64,000 bases of DNA from Aestuariibius sp. HNIBRBA575 (GTDB taxonomy: Bacteria; Pseudomonadota; Alphaproteobacteria; Rhodobacterales; Rhodobacteraceae), in assembly GCF_040932005.1 (NCBI RefSeq), contig NZ_CP162414.1:1205501-1269500 (forward strand). The letters are read 5' to 3'. Positions within the stretch are counted from its first letter, which is position 1; each line of letters opens with the position of its first letter. Position numbers and translations under genes: made by a program. This document shows, in pieces, positions 46,613 through 55,345 of this stretch. A model generated the notes under the pieces. It worked only from the letters and a program-made list of their open reading frames with translations. It had not been told where the DNA came from and did no database searches.

Positions 46613-47899
46613 TTAGGCGGTGGCCGCGCTCAGCGCTTGGTCGAGATCCGCGATCAGATCTTTGACATCCTCGATCCCGATAGACAGCCGCACCACATTC
46701 GGACCGGCCCCTGCGGCTTCTTGTTGTTCTGGGGTCAGCTGACGGTGGGTGGTAGACGCGGAATGGATGATCAACGACCGCGTATCGCCCAGATTGGCCA
46801 CATGGCTAAAGATTTCCAAAGCATCGACCAGTTTCACGCAGGCCTCATAGCCGCCTTTGACCGCAAAGGTGAACAAACCGCCTGCGCCTTTGGGGCAAAT
46901 TCTGGCGATCCGGTCATGATAGGGGGAACTGGGCAGGCCCGCATAGGTGACGTAATCCACCCGCGGATCATTTTCGAGCCACTCTGCCAGGGTCTTGGCG
47001 TTTTCTACGTGACGCTGCATGCGCAATGACAGGGTTTCGATCCCCATCAATGTGTAATGCGCCGCCTGAGGGTTCATGGTCATGCCCAGATCGCGCAGGC
47101 CAATGGCGATCCCGTGGAACGTAAAAGCCAGCGGTCCAAAGGTTTCGTGGAATTTCAGCCCGTGATAGGCCTCTTCTGGGGCGGAAAGCGATGGGAATTT
47201 GTCACTGGCGGACCAGTCAAATTTGCCCGAATCCACTACGCAGCCGCCCATAACCGTGCCGTTGCCGGTCAGGTATTTGGTGGTGGAATGCACCACCAGC
47301 GTAGCGCCATGTTCGATTGGGTTACACAAATAAGGCGTCGCCGTTGTGTTATCCACGATCAATGGCAGGCCAGCCCGATCCGAAATCGCCGAAATAGCAT
47401 CCAGATCCGTGATATAGCCGCCCGGATTGGCGATGGATTCACAAAATACCGCGCGGGTTTGATCATCGATGGCTGCGGCGACCGCGTCCAGATCATCAAA
47501 ATCGACAAACTTTGCCGACCAGCCAAAGCGTTTGATGGTCTGGCTAAACTGCGTAACAGACCCCCCATATAGCCGTGTGGACACAACCACATTGTTGCCC
47601 GGCATCATCAATGGAAACAGCGCCATCAACTGCGCTGCATGCCCAGAGGAACAGCACACAGCCCCAGCGCCACCTTCAAGCGTGGCGATGCGTTCTTGTA
47701 AAACCGCGACCGTTGGGTTGGTCAGGCGGGAATAGATGTAACCCACCTCTTGGAGGTTAAACAAAGCTGCGGCGTGATCGGCATCGCGAAACACGTAAGC
47801 GGTTGTTTGATAGATGGGGGTTTGGCGTGCGCCGGTGGCAGGGTCGGGGCGTGATCCTGCATGGATTTGCAATGTGTCAAAGCCGGGTGTGTTGGTCAT
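46613..47899 (-). CDS. metY: O-acetylhomoserine sulfhydrylase
   Basis: PLP enzyme of the Cys/Met metabolism family that makes homocysteine from O-acetylhomoserine and sulfide. Lys208 in VVHSTTKYLTGNG binds PLP; YSRLTNPT, CCSSGHAAQ and LIVDNTTATPYLCNPIEHGAT are family segments. The 428-residue length and the long insertion typical of the O-acetylhomoserine subgroup separate it from cystathionine enzymes. It is monocistronic; GGAGGACC precedes the ATG. I saw no SAM-type riboswitch in its 130-bp upstream gap. Confidence 0.95.
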   Translation of the reverse strand: MTNTPGFDTLQIHAGSRPDPATGARQTPIYQTTAYVFRDADHAAALFNLQEVGYIYSRLTNPTVAVLQERIATLEGGAGAVCCSSGHAAQLMALFPLMMPGNNVVVSTRLYGGSVTQFSQTIKRFGWSAKFVDFDDLDAVAAAIDDQTRAVFCESIANPGGYITDLDAISAISDRAGLPLIVDNTTATPYLCNPIEHGATLVVHSTTKYLTGNGTVMGGCVVDSGKFDWSASDKFPSLSAPEEAYHGLKFHETFGPLAFTFHGIAIGLRDLGMTMNPQAAHYTLMGIETLSLRMQRHVENAKTLAEWLENDPRVDYVTYAGLPSSPYHDRIARICPKGAGGLFTFAVKGGYEACVKLVDALEIFSHVANLGDTRSLIIHSASTTHRQLTPEQQEAAGAGPNVVRLSIGIEDVKDLIADLDQALSAATA

Positions 47900-48032
47900 T
47901 GGGGGTCCTCCGCAAAAGTTGCCGCGAGGTTAGGCGCGTGACGCGCGAAAGCCAAGGGCGGGTTTGTCGCAAGTATTTCATCGCCAATGACGCGCGCGTT
48001 TGCGTCAACAAAACACCACAGACCGACGGGGC

Positions 48033-49034
48033 TTACCGCATCCAAAAACCTTCTTTTTTGATGATGTTGCGGATTTTCTGTTCCTTACGGGGCAGATCAT
48101 TCTGATCAAATAGCGCGCGCACTTTGTGGCCGCGCCCCTGATAGATCATGCGTTTGAACGGGTCATGTTCCTTCAGCACTTTTTTGATTTTATTGGGGGC
48201 AGTGACGGTTTCAAGGCATTGCACCACCGCGTCGCTTTCACGGGCATAGGCCAGTGGCAACATGCGATAGTGACAGGTGATGTCCCCATCCAACCCATCC
48301 AGATCCGGCCCCGGACGCCCGCCGCCCAAGGCATGAATGACCAAGGGCAGGGCGATCTGATCCAGCCAGGGATCCAGCGGTTGAATGACCATTTCATCGG
48401 TCGGATTGTCACGGATGCTTAGCGCGAAGGTCAGGAATTTGTCGCGAAACGCTGCCGGGTCAGACCCATAGAACCAACCGGCGTTGAAATAGAGGTATCG
48501 TTCCCAATATTCGTCGGGTTTAGTCAAATCCAGCGAACTGTCAAAATCCAGCTCGAACCGATCATAAAGCGATTTCCAGATGGCGCTGTAGCCGGGCCAA
48601 TAGAGTTCCTCAACCGGCCATGTACCTGTGCGCCGCATAGAGGCAGAGGGTTTGGTGAAATCAATGACCAGATCGTTCAGCTCGCCCAGCACCAATGTGT
48701 CGGTGTCAAAGAACATAAACGGCTCATTTGCGGGCAGGGCGGACAGGCCTTCGATCTTGTTTCCATAGGGGTAGCTATGGCCGAAATGCTGATTGTCAAA
48801 CGGGACGATTTCGGCGCCCAAATCCAACAGGGCGGTGCGCACATGATCGGGTAGGCGCGGATCATGGGGCCAATGATTGCCGGGTTGGGGTTCAGCAACA
48901 ATCAAACGACCGGCAAAATCCGGGGAATTGGCGCGTAAAGACGCCGCAAACAGCACGGCCTCATAGGCCAGACGCCCGGATTGCCCAACAATCATGATAT
49001 TGAAAAGCTGGCCTGATTTGGATTTGCGCGCCAT
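48033..49034 (-). CDS. glycosyltransferase-like protein (GT-A-type DxD)
   Basis: A 333-residue cytoplasmic protein. The N-terminal half has a Rossmann-like start (FNIMIVGQSGRLAYEAVLFAASLRA) and a candidate DxD metal motif in FMFFDTDTLVLGEL (Asp110, Asp112), followed by WPGYSAIWKSLYDRF and YLYFNAGWFYGSDP, a pattern seen in GT-A glycosyltransferases. The donor and acceptor are unknown; no polysaccharide cluster surrounds it. Confidence 0.65.
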   Translation of the reverse strand: MARKSKSGQLFNIMIVGQSGRLAYEAVLFAASLRANSPDFAGRLIVAEPQPGNHWPHDPRLPDHVRTALLDLGAEIVPFDNQHFGHSYPYGNKIEGLSALPANEPFMFFDTDTLVLGELNDLVIDFTKPSASMRRTGTWPVEELYWPGYSAIWKSLYDRFELDFDSSLDLTKPDEYWERYLYFNAGWFYGSDPAAFRDKFLTFALSIRDNPTDEMVIQPLDPWLDQIALPLVIHALGGGRPGPDLDGLDGDITCHYRMLPLAYARESDAVVQCLETVTAPNKIKKVLKEHDPFKRMIYQGRGHKVRALFDQNDLPRKEQKIRNIIKKEGFWMR

Positions 49035-49124
49035 ACTTGTCCTGCCTCATTCGTTATGGGTGTCACTATAGACCCGCAACCCGCGCCGCAAAAGCCAGAT
49101 CACGGCGTCGGAAGGAGAAAAGAC

Positions 49125-49649
49125 ATGATTGAATTATTTTTACCGTTTGTGATTGGAACCGCGCTGGGCGCAGAGCCGGAAATGGACGCCGTCGCAGCGA
49201 TGCAGGACGATACTGCTGTGGTGTTGCCGCAGATAGATGCCGGATCAGGGGATGGGGCGGACCGCGTGCCCGAACCACAGGTGCCAACGGGCAAATTCAC
49301 CACCGCCGTAGAGGTAAAACCGATCCTTGGTATGACCAAAGCCAATTGGGTCGCCGTGCGCGACTATGAGGGGCAAGATTTGGTGTACTTTACCCATCTG
49401 CTGTCATGGCGCTGTGGGCTTTGGGACATCCGCTATGGCGTGAACGGCGCCCCCGCCACCGAAGTGTTCCCGATGGAGCCTTGCCACGAAGACACAGCCA
49501 GCCCCAATGCCATGACTGATGTGGAGAATTTCCTGCCTTATGTGATCATGCCATCCGGGTTTGTGAACAACATCTATGTGGAAATCACCTTGGATGACGG
49601 CACGGTCGATTTCGCCCGGTTCGATCGCAACCAAGTGCTTATTCCGTAG
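49125..49649 (+). CDS. small exported protein of unknown function
   Basis: A 174-residue protein with a hydrophobic N-terminus (MIELFLPFVIGTALGAEPE) likely cleaved after GA or retained as an anchor. The rest is a compact domain with two cysteines (SWRCGLW, MEPCHED) and alternating strands. I recognise no family. The ATG at 49125 follows GAAGGAG at a good distance. Divergent from the glycosyltransferase-like gene. Confidence 0.7.
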   Translation: MIELFLPFVIGTALGAEPEMDAVAAMQDDTAVVLPQIDAGSGDGADRVPEPQVPTGKFTTAVEVKPILGMTKANWVAVRDYEGQDLVYFTHLLSWRCGLWDIRYGVNGAPATEVFPMEPCHEDTASPNAMTDVENFLPYVIMPSGFVNNIYVEITLDDGTVDFARFDRNQVLIP

Positions 49650-49869
49650 GGTTTACAGATTTTATGACCCATCAAACCTTTTCATTTCGGCGGCGTGAAT
49701 GGTTTTCCCGGACCTAGGTTCCTGAATAGTAAACGACCTGAATAAATGCGCCTGACACACGCTCTGTTTTGAAATTTGGGGGGCGCATGATACATTGTTC
49801 AACTCTTTCATTGCGATAAAACCCAGATATAATGAGGCGTCCGTTGTTCAGAAAACAAAGGTGTTTGGT

Positions 49870-50811
49870 ATGTTACGCGAACTTTTAACGGTCATAAGCT
49901 TGGTGGGAATTGCACAAAATGCGGTTGCACAGACCGATGAACCCGCCCCGCTGACCCAGTTTCAAGACTGCGATGCCTGCCCGGAAATGATCATGATGCC
50001 CGCCGGTTCGTTCATGATGGGTGCGATTGAAGGGGAATCACGCAATCCATTCGACGTTTTTGGCCCCGATGCAACGTGGCGACGGCGCGGCCCAGATGAG
50101 GTGAATATCCTGCCGCATGAACATCCCCGTCACCCGGTTGTCATGGACATTCCCTTTGCAATCGGGCGCAATGAAGTGACGTTTGGGGAATGGTCCCAAT
50201 GTGTGGCAGCGGGGGCCTGTCGCCATGAACCGGATGCGTGGATTTTGACGCGCACTGGCCGCATTGAACTGGGGCCAGACCATCCCGTGATCAATGTGTC
50301 TGTTTTGGACATTCAGGAATATACCAATTGGCTGAATGCTCAGGTTGGGGCAGACGTTTACCGCCTGCCAACCGAGGCAGAGTGGGAATATGCCGCGCGC
50401 GCGGGGACAGAAACCCGTTTTGCCCAAGGTGATGATCTGACACCTGATCAAGCGAATTTTTCACGTGTAGGAACGGAGAGACTTCGCGGTGAGGAAATGC
50501 CGCATCTTTTGTCGCGCGAGAGCCCGGTTCCGGTGCAAGAATTGGATGCGGCAAATGCGTGGGGACTACGGCACATGTCTGGCAACGTGTTTGAGATTAC
50601 CCAGTCGTGCCGGGCGGACCAACATCTTGGGCTTGCGCTGGACAGTGACTATTTAGCCCATGACCTGGCCTACCCAGACTGCAATCGCGCCTTAAAAGGT
50701 GGCAGTTATGCTGTTGCAATGGATTATGCGCGACCATCGGCGCGAGGGCATGTTTTTGTAACTTCCAGCGGGGATATGATGGGGTTTCGGATTGTGCGCG
50801 AACTTGACTAA
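49870..50811 (+). CDS. secreted formylglycine-generating-enzyme-like (SUMF1) protein
   Basis: A 313-residue exported protein of the FGE-sulfatase/SUMF1 fold. Signal peptide (MLRELLTVISLVGIAQNAVA) is followed by MIMMPAGSFMMG, PFAIGRNEVTFGEWSQCV, HPVINVSVLDIQEYTNWLN, YRLPTEAEWEYAARAG and GLRHMSGNVFE, all hallmark segments. The C-terminal ALKGGSYAV and GFRIVREL complete it. True FGE uses two copper-binding cysteines near the C-terminus that I cannot confirm here, so it may be a non-catalytic or ligand-binding relative. No sulfatase is adjacent. ATG at 49870 follows AAAGG. Confidence 0.85.
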   Translation: MLRELLTVISLVGIAQNAVAQTDEPAPLTQFQDCDACPEMIMMPAGSFMMGAIEGESRNPFDVFGPDATWRRRGPDEVNILPHEHPRHPVVMDIPFAIGRNEVTFGEWSQCVAAGACRHEPDAWILTRTGRIELGPDHPVINVSVLDIQEYTNWLNAQVGADVYRLPTEAEWEYAARAGTETRFAQGDDLTPDQANFSRVGTERLRGEEMPHLLSRESPVPVQELDAANAWGLRHMSGNVFEITQSCRADQHLGLALDSDYLAHDLAYPDCNRALKGGSYAVAMDYARPSARGHVFVTSSGDMMGFRIVRELD

Positions 50812-50858
50812 TTTTTGGAGATAAGTAACGTTTACAGGTGTATTTCCGGGGGGAAGTC

Positions 50859-51473
50859 ATGACACATCTGTTGAAAACAGCATTCATTTCGTTTTTTCTA
50901 TCCTGTATGGCATTGCCAGTTTTCGCTTTAACAATTTCGCCGTCAGGTATCGTTGGGATAGAAGTAAACGGCGTGTTGTATGACGTCGCTTTTGAGGACG
51001 GAAATTGTATAACTGTTTTTTCGGGTTGCGATGACCAGAGCGATTTTCTGTTTGATGTCAACACTATTTCAGATGCTGTTGTGGCATTAAGCGAAGCAGT
51101 CCGTGGTACAATATATGATACTGATCCATCTTTGATTGACGGGTGCGACGACAGCCGTCTGTGCAATATCAGGACACCCTATGCAGGGTTCAGCGATCAT
51201 GTGGGGTCGTTTGCCGTTGTCGGAGTGTTTAGCAACGATACTCGCCTCGATTCAGTATCTCTGGTCGTGAATGTGCCGATCGATTTCTTCCAGCCGAATG
51301 ATGGACGGGTTTTTGCCGTCTGGTCTGTTGCGGCAGTCCCAGTGCCGGGCTCGGTTTTGTTTATTTTTAGCTTTTGCGCCGGGTTTCTTGGAATTAATGC
51401 GATGCGCAAGACGAAAAAGCGTCGCCTCGATTGCTCTGCGTTCCAGAATGTAAACGGCAGTGCCTTAACCTGA
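50859..51473 (+). CDS. surface protein with PEP-CTERM-like sorting tail
   Basis: A 204-residue exported protein: signal peptide (MTHLLKTAFISFFLSCMALPVFA), a body with several cysteines (GNCITVFSGCDDQSD; DGCDDSRLCN), and a C-terminal AAVPVPGSVLFIFSFCAGFLG helix followed by RKTKKRR. The motif VPVPGS departs from VPLPA and about sixteen residues follow the basic cluster, both unusual for sorting signals. GGGGGGAAG precedes the ATG. It lies 47 bp after the FGE-like gene and may be co-transcribed. Confidence 0.75.
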   Translation: MTHLLKTAFISFFLSCMALPVFALTISPSGIVGIEVNGVLYDVAFEDGNCITVFSGCDDQSDFLFDVNTISDAVVALSEAVRGTIYDTDPSLIDGCDDSRLCNIRTPYAGFSDHVGSFAVVGVFSNDTRLDSVSLVVNVPIDFFQPNDGRVFAVWSVAAVPVPGSVLFIFSFCAGFLGINAMRKTKKRRLDCSAFQNVNGSALT

Positions 51474-51545
51474 TAGGGCAAAAATAAAAGGCTTCTGAGC
51501 TGGCCTCCGAACCGGGAAAACCAATAAAAAATGTCGTGAGGAGAA

Positions 51546-51629
51546 TGGTGGGCGACCCTGGAATCGAACCAGGCGTGCGTCTCCGCGAGGGAGTTACAGT
51601 CCCCTGCCACACCTTGCGGCCTGTCGCCC
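51546..51629 (-). tRNA. tRNA-Tyr (anticodon GTA)
   Basis: The leftward sequence folds as a class II tRNA with encoded CCA: acceptor GGGCGAC/GTCGCCC, D stem GCC/GGC, anticodon loop CTGTAAC with GTA at 51595-51597, a long variable arm, T arm CCTGG-TTCGATT-CCAGG, then discriminator A and CCA (51546-51549). Tyr anticodon and long variable arm agree. Divergent from rlmB. Confidence 0.96.
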
Positions 51630-51750
51630 AAACCGGGGTCTGATTACGACCGAAGTTGAGGGGCGTCAAGCGGTTAAATCGGGAAAAACCTTGCTGATGG
51701 TGACTTTTTCTGCGACTTGTCCGGCTCTGATCTGGCAGGAGTGGATTTCA

Positions 51751-52530
51751 ATGAAAAAACCGACATGGGTTGTTGCCAAAGAGCAGGCAAAACGCGCAGC
51801 AGCAGCCGAGACAATCTGGCTGTTTGGCATTCACGCCGTGCGGGATGCGTTGGAAAATCCAAATCGCACCAAATTGCGTTTGGTTGTGACCCGAAACGCC
51901 ATGGGCCGGCTAGAGGATGCGATTGCCGCGTCGGGCATGGAGCCTGAAATGGTGGAGCCACGCAAATTTGATGTGCCGATTGATCCGCAATCGGTCCATC
52001 AGGGCGCCGCACTTGAGGTGAAGCCGCTGGATTGGGGGCCGGTGAATGAAATCTGTCTGGGGGACGGGGATATTCCGCCGCGGGTTATATTGCTGGATCG
52101 TGTGACGGATCCCCATAATGTGGGGGCGATTTTGCGATCTGCCGAAGTGTTCGGCGCGCGCGCTGTGATCGGGGTCAAACGCCATTCTGCACCCGAAACC
52201 GGGGCCTTGGCCAAAACCGCATCTGGCGCGCTGGAACGTCAGCCCTATTTGCGCATTCGCAACCTTGCCGACACAATGGAAGAGCTGCGCGCGCTGGGCT
52301 ATATCATTTTGGGTCTGGCGGGCGAAGCAGAGCAAACCATAGAGCAGGTGCTGGACGGCAAGAAAGACCGCCCCGTAGCGCTGGTTCTGGGCGCTGAGGG
52401 GCCGGGATTGCGTGAAAAAACCCGCGAAACCTGTGATGCGCTGGTGAAAATCGACTTTGCCGGGGCTTTTGGGTCGTTGAACGTGTCAAATGCCGCCGCG
52501 ATTGCATTATATGCCTCTACGGGACGCTAA
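51751..52530 (+). CDS. rlmB: 23S rRNA (guanosine-2'-O-)-methyltransferase, TrmH/SpoU family
   Basis: SPOUT-fold methyltransferase that by family resemblance methylates G2251 of 23S rRNA. The 259-residue protein has the N-terminal substrate-binding domain (WLFGIHAVRDALEN) and SpoU motifs ILLDRVTDPHNVGAILRSAEVFGA, LVLGAEGPGLRE and FGSLNVSNAAAIALY, the knot that binds SAM. The ATG at 51751 follows AGGAG. The TAA stop overlaps the stop of the opposing membrane-protein gene by 4 bases. Confidence 0.93.
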   Translation: MKKPTWVVAKEQAKRAAAAETIWLFGIHAVRDALENPNRTKLRLVVTRNAMGRLEDAIAASGMEPEMVEPRKFDVPIDPQSVHQGAALEVKPLDWGPVNEICLGDGDIPPRVILLDRVTDPHNVGAILRSAEVFGARAVIGVKRHSAPETGALAKTASGALERQPYLRIRNLADTMEELRALGYIILGLAGEAEQTIEQVLDGKKDRPVALVLGAEGPGLREKTRETCDALVKIDFAGAFGSLNVSNAAAIALYASTGR

Positions 52531-53381
52531 GCGTCTGATAAAATGCCATAAAAGCGCCCCTTGAGGAGCCAGGACGCCCCAAAGGCCGCAAGCGCAATTG
52601 TTTCACACCAAAACGTGCCACGTGCGTCGATCCAAGTTTGGAAAAACGGATCAAACGGATCAATTGCAAAGCTGACCCAAACAATTGTCGCGGTGGGAAT
52701 AACGATCATCGCGGCAAAAATTCTGTAAAGCAGGTTTCTGATTTTCTTGTTCTTTGAGAAGGCTTTGCCATGCGACGTTAATGCGTCTTGGGAATGGATT
52801 CGTGTAAACACAAAGGCTGAAAAATAGGCCAATATTCCAAACATGACCCCGGCTGCGCCATAGTGAATGTCGCCAATCCAGGCCCATGCACCATCGTCAA
52901 ACGTCGCCATCAGGTGGAACCCTGCAACGGCGTCAAAGGAACTGTTGCTAAATAGGGCAGCGTCACCGGGGAAAAAATCCTCTGAGCCTGAGGATTGAAC
53001 AACAAAGGCGCGTCCCACTTGCCCTGCATAGTCGCAACCGGACCCACGGGTCGGGAACAGGGCCACGATAATCGCGCACAATCCCGCCACGCGGATCAGC
53101 CAGCGATCCATTTTCCAATGGGCGCTTTCACGTTCGGATTGCTCTAATCCGGTATAGGCGAATAGCAACAAAAAACCAATTGCGCCCAAAGCGGCGACAA
53201 ACATATCGCCACTAAAACGGCCATAATAATAGTGGCTTAGGGATACGTAATCGCAGTTTCCCAACCATTGGGACGTCATCAAAGCCACAATCGGCAGGCT
53301 CAGCGCAACAAAGCCGACGCTTTTGTTCAGGCGACGTAGATCAATTTGAAATGAGGTACCGGGCTTACTCTGTTGAGACAT
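52527..53381 (-). CDS. multi-pass membrane protein of unknown function
   Basis: A 284-residue protein with about six hydrophobic segments (residues about 22-40, 60-78, 95-113, 168-195, 215-238, 258-275) and a periplasmic or loop region rich in Gly/Asp/Ser (CDYAGQVGRAFVVQSSGSEDFFPG). I do not recognise the family. AAAGGGAA precedes the ATG at 53381. Confidence 0.75.
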   Translation of the reverse strand: MSQQSKPGTSFQIDLRRLNKSVGFVALSLPIVALMTSQWLGNCDYVSLSHYYYGRFSGDMFVAALGAIGFLLLFAYTGLEQSERESAHWKMDRWLIRVAGLCAIIVALFPTRGSGCDYAGQVGRAFVVQSSGSEDFFPGDAALFSNSSFDAVAGFHLMATFDDGAWAWIGDIHYGAAGVMFGILAYFSAFVFTRIHSQDALTSHGKAFSKNKKIRNLLYRIFAAMIVIPTATIVWVSFAIDPFDPFFQTWIDARGTFWCETIALAAFGASWLLKGRFYGILSDA

Positions 53382-53493
53382 AGATTTCCCTTTGGTTTGC
53401 TCTTGAAGACGCGGGGGGTATCACAAATATAACGGGGACCAGATTAACCCATCGCACGCATCTTTGGTCGTGCTAACTGACCTAGGATTGCGG

Positions 53494-53787
53494 ATGACTG
53501 TACACAAAGTTGCGACTTGTTCATATTGTGGGACGCGCGCGGCGTTGGTGCTGCGGGGGGATGTGCGCCATGAATTGAGCTGCGCAAGCTGCGGCGCACC
53601 TTTGCATAATCTTAAAATAATGCCCAAGACGACCCAGCCAAAGGTCAAATCAAAGAAACCGGCGCGGTCGCAATATGGGGCACATGACGTCAAAGAAATG
53701 CCGGTCAAGAAATCAAAGAAACGCAAACCCAAGCGCAACAAGATTTTTGAGGAACTTTGGGACATCGTCGAAGATATTTTCGACTAG
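53494..53787 (+). CDS. zinc-ribbon protein with basic tail
   Basis: A 97-residue cytoplasmic protein. Residues about 6-35 form a zinc ribbon with two CxxC pairs (CSYCGT and CASCGA). A lysine/proline-rich stretch follows (KPARSQYGAHDVKEMPVKKSKKRKPKRNK) and an acidic helix ends the protein (FEELWDIVEDIFD). Typical of roseobacter small proteins of unknown role; the basic tail suggests nucleic-acid binding. ATG at 53494 follows AGGA. Confidence 0.72.
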   Translation: MTVHKVATCSYCGTRAALVLRGDVRHELSCASCGAPLHNLKIMPKTTQPKVKSKKPARSQYGAHDVKEMPVKKSKKRKPKRNKIFEELWDIVEDIFD

Positions 53788-53895
53788 GATCAGTCACGAC
53801 GGTTCACGCCTGCGTTAGGCATATGTCTTTTGGGTTTACCCAATCGCAATTGCGCACATTTACTGAGGGCTATGATCAACCCAAAGGAACGCCTC

Positions 53896-54351
53896 ATGCT
53901 GTCACGTCGTCAATTGTTGAAAACTTCGCTGGTGCTTGCACCGATTGTTGCGCTGCCACAGATTGCGCTGGCGGGCGAACCAGAAACGTTTGCGGTTGAT
54001 GGGATTGCGATCCGTGGCGCTGATCCCGTGGCCTTTTTCACCCAAGGTGGCCCTGTGATGGGGGATGCGGCGCATTCCTATGATTGGGCAGGCGCGACAT
54101 GGCATTTTGCCAACGCCGAAAACCGTGACATGTTTGCCGCCGATCCAACCGCATATGCCCCGCAATTCGGCGGATATTGCGCCTTTGCGGCGTCAAAAGG
54201 GGCGCTCGCAACCTCTGTCCCAGAAGCGTGGACAATTTACGAAGGCAAACTGTACCTGAATTTTTCAGTCGCCGTGCGCCAAGTCTGGAGCGAAGACATC
54301 CCCGGCAATATCGCACTGGCAGAAGCCAACTGGCCGGGCATTTTGGGGTAA
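53896..54351 (+). CDS. Tat-exported YHS-domain protein
   Basis: A 151-residue periplasmic protein. The N-terminus MLSRRQLLKTSLVLAPIVALPQIALA carries a twin-arginine signal (SRRQLLK). The mature part has a YHS-type domain: GADPVAFFTQGG, WHFANAENRDMFAADPTAYAPQFGGYCAFAASKG, usually linked to metal binding. AAAGGAAC lies upstream of the ATG at 53896. Its substrate is unknown. Confidence 0.85.
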   Translation: MLSRRQLLKTSLVLAPIVALPQIALAGEPETFAVDGIAIRGADPVAFFTQGGPVMGDAAHSYDWAGATWHFANAENRDMFAADPTAYAPQFGGYCAFAASKGALATSVPEAWTIYEGKLYLNFSVAVRQVWSEDIPGNIALAEANWPGILG

Positions 54352-54419
54352 ACACATTTCTTGCGGTTTTTCGCCAGTTTTTAAGCCCGTGTTCACAGAT
54401 GCGCGACATGCTCTTTAAT

Positions 54420-54534
54420 GTGAGAATGGGCCTCTTACCTATATAACGAGGGCCGGCTTTTGGAACAGGCCGCCCCAATCTCACTGTCCCTCGTTCCACG
54501 ACTGACGCCCGGGGCTATGCCTCGGGCGATTTTT
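54420..54534 (+). ncRNA. candidate structured RNA or attenuator leader
   Basis: A non-coding stretch with several complementary blocks: GTGAGAATGGG (54420-54430) with CCCAATCTCAC (54474-54484, one mismatch); AACGAGGG (54445-54452) with CCCTCGTT (54488-54495, perfect); then a terminator hairpin (54506-54528) and T run. The first two pairings interleave, so they form a pseudoknot or exclude one another. It ends about 30 bp before the CoA-binding-protein gene. It is either a free small RNA or a regulatory leader; I recognise no known family. Confidence 0.5.
54506..54534 (+). terminator. intrinsic terminator upstream of the CoA-binding gene
   Basis: CGCCCGGGG (54506-54514) pairs with CCTCGGGCG (54520-54528), nine pairs with one G-U, loop CTATG, followed by five T's. 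Confidence 0.82.
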
Positions 54535-54563
54535 CTTGCACAAAGGATGGAAAGGGGATTGTT

Positions 54564-55031
54564 GTGACCTATAGCGATGCATTTCTGACGCGGGTGTTAA
54601 GGCGCACCAAAACCATCGCGATTGTGGGAATTTCTGCCAAAGAAATCCGGCCCAGTTTCTATGTCGCGCGCTATTTACAGCTAAAGGGATATCGGATCAT
54701 CCCGGTGAATCCGGGGCTGGTAGGCCAGAAAGTCCTGGGCGAAGAGGTGTATGCCGATTTGGCGTCCATCCCGCATGATCTTGATATGGTTGATATTTTC
54801 CGCAGGTCAGACGCCGTGCCCGAAATAGTGGATAACGCTTTGGGGCGTTGGCCAAATTTGCAAACCATTTGGATGCAGATTGGCGTCGAACATGAGGAGG
54901 CTGCAAAAATCGCCACGGCACGTGGTGTGGACGTGATCCAGAACAAATGCCCCAAAATGGAATATCAGCGCCTATTCGGGGAATTGCGCATGGGCGGTTT
55001 CAACACCGGGATGATCAGCTCGAAACTTTGA
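54564..55031 (+). CDS. CoA-binding (YccU-type) Rossmann protein
   Basis: A 155-residue cytoplasmic protein of the CoA_binding_2 family: TIAIVGISAKEIRPSFYVARYLQLKGYRIIPVNP (nucleotide-binding start), DLDMVDIFRRSDAVPEIVDNAL and DVIQNKCPKMEYQRLF. Function is unsettled. The GTG at 54564 follows AAAGGGGA. It starts close after an intrinsic terminator, which could attenuate it. Confidence 0.88.
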   Translation: MTYSDAFLTRVLRRTKTIAIVGISAKEIRPSFYVARYLQLKGYRIIPVNPGLVGQKVLGEEVYADLASIPHDLDMVDIFRRSDAVPEIVDNALGRWPNLQTIWMQIGVEHEEAAKIATARGVDVIQNKCPKMEYQRLFGELRMGGFNTGMISSKL

Positions 55032-55039
55032 AAAGTCGC

Positions 55040-55345
55040 TCAGCGGCTGGCTTTTTCTGAAATCCCGGAAACACCTTCGCGCCGCGCCAGTTCTGCTTCG
55101 ATATCATCCAGATTGACGCCGCGTGCCGCACACATGACCAACAGATGATAGATCGAATCCGCCGCTTCTGAGATGAGTTTGTCGCGATCACCCTTCACCG
55201 CTTCGATGATCGCTTCCACGGCTTCTTCACCGAACTTTTCGGCGCATTTTTCCGGCCCCTTATACAGCAATTTCGCGGTCCACGAACTGTCAGGGTCGGC
55301 CCCAATGCGGGACTGAATGGTTGCGTTTAACGTCTTCAGGCTCAT
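55040..55345 (-). CDS. hisE: phosphoribosyl-ATP diphosphatase
   Basis: Second step of histidine synthesis, removing pyrophosphate from PR-ATP. The 101-residue protein has the MazG-type metal site [14 protein letters not shown] and [12 protein letters not shown]. It overlaps hisF by four bases (ATGA), so the two are translated together at the end of the hisA-hisF-hisE run. Not fused to HisI here. Confidence 0.95.
   Translation of the reverse strand: MSLKTLNATIQSRIGADPDSSWTAKLLYKGPEKCAEKFGEEAVEAIIEAVKGDRDKLISEAADSIYHLLVMCAARGVNLDDIEAELARREGVSGISEKASR

Noticed and set aside
47900..48032. SAM-type riboswitch before metY
   Set aside because: I looked for the SAM-II, SAM/SAH and SAM-V layouts and saw no convincing stem or pseudoknot.
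51474..51545. Terminator after tRNA-Tyr
   Set aside because: Only a 4-bp AGGC/GCCT stem with a ten-base loop before TTTATTTTT; too weak to call.
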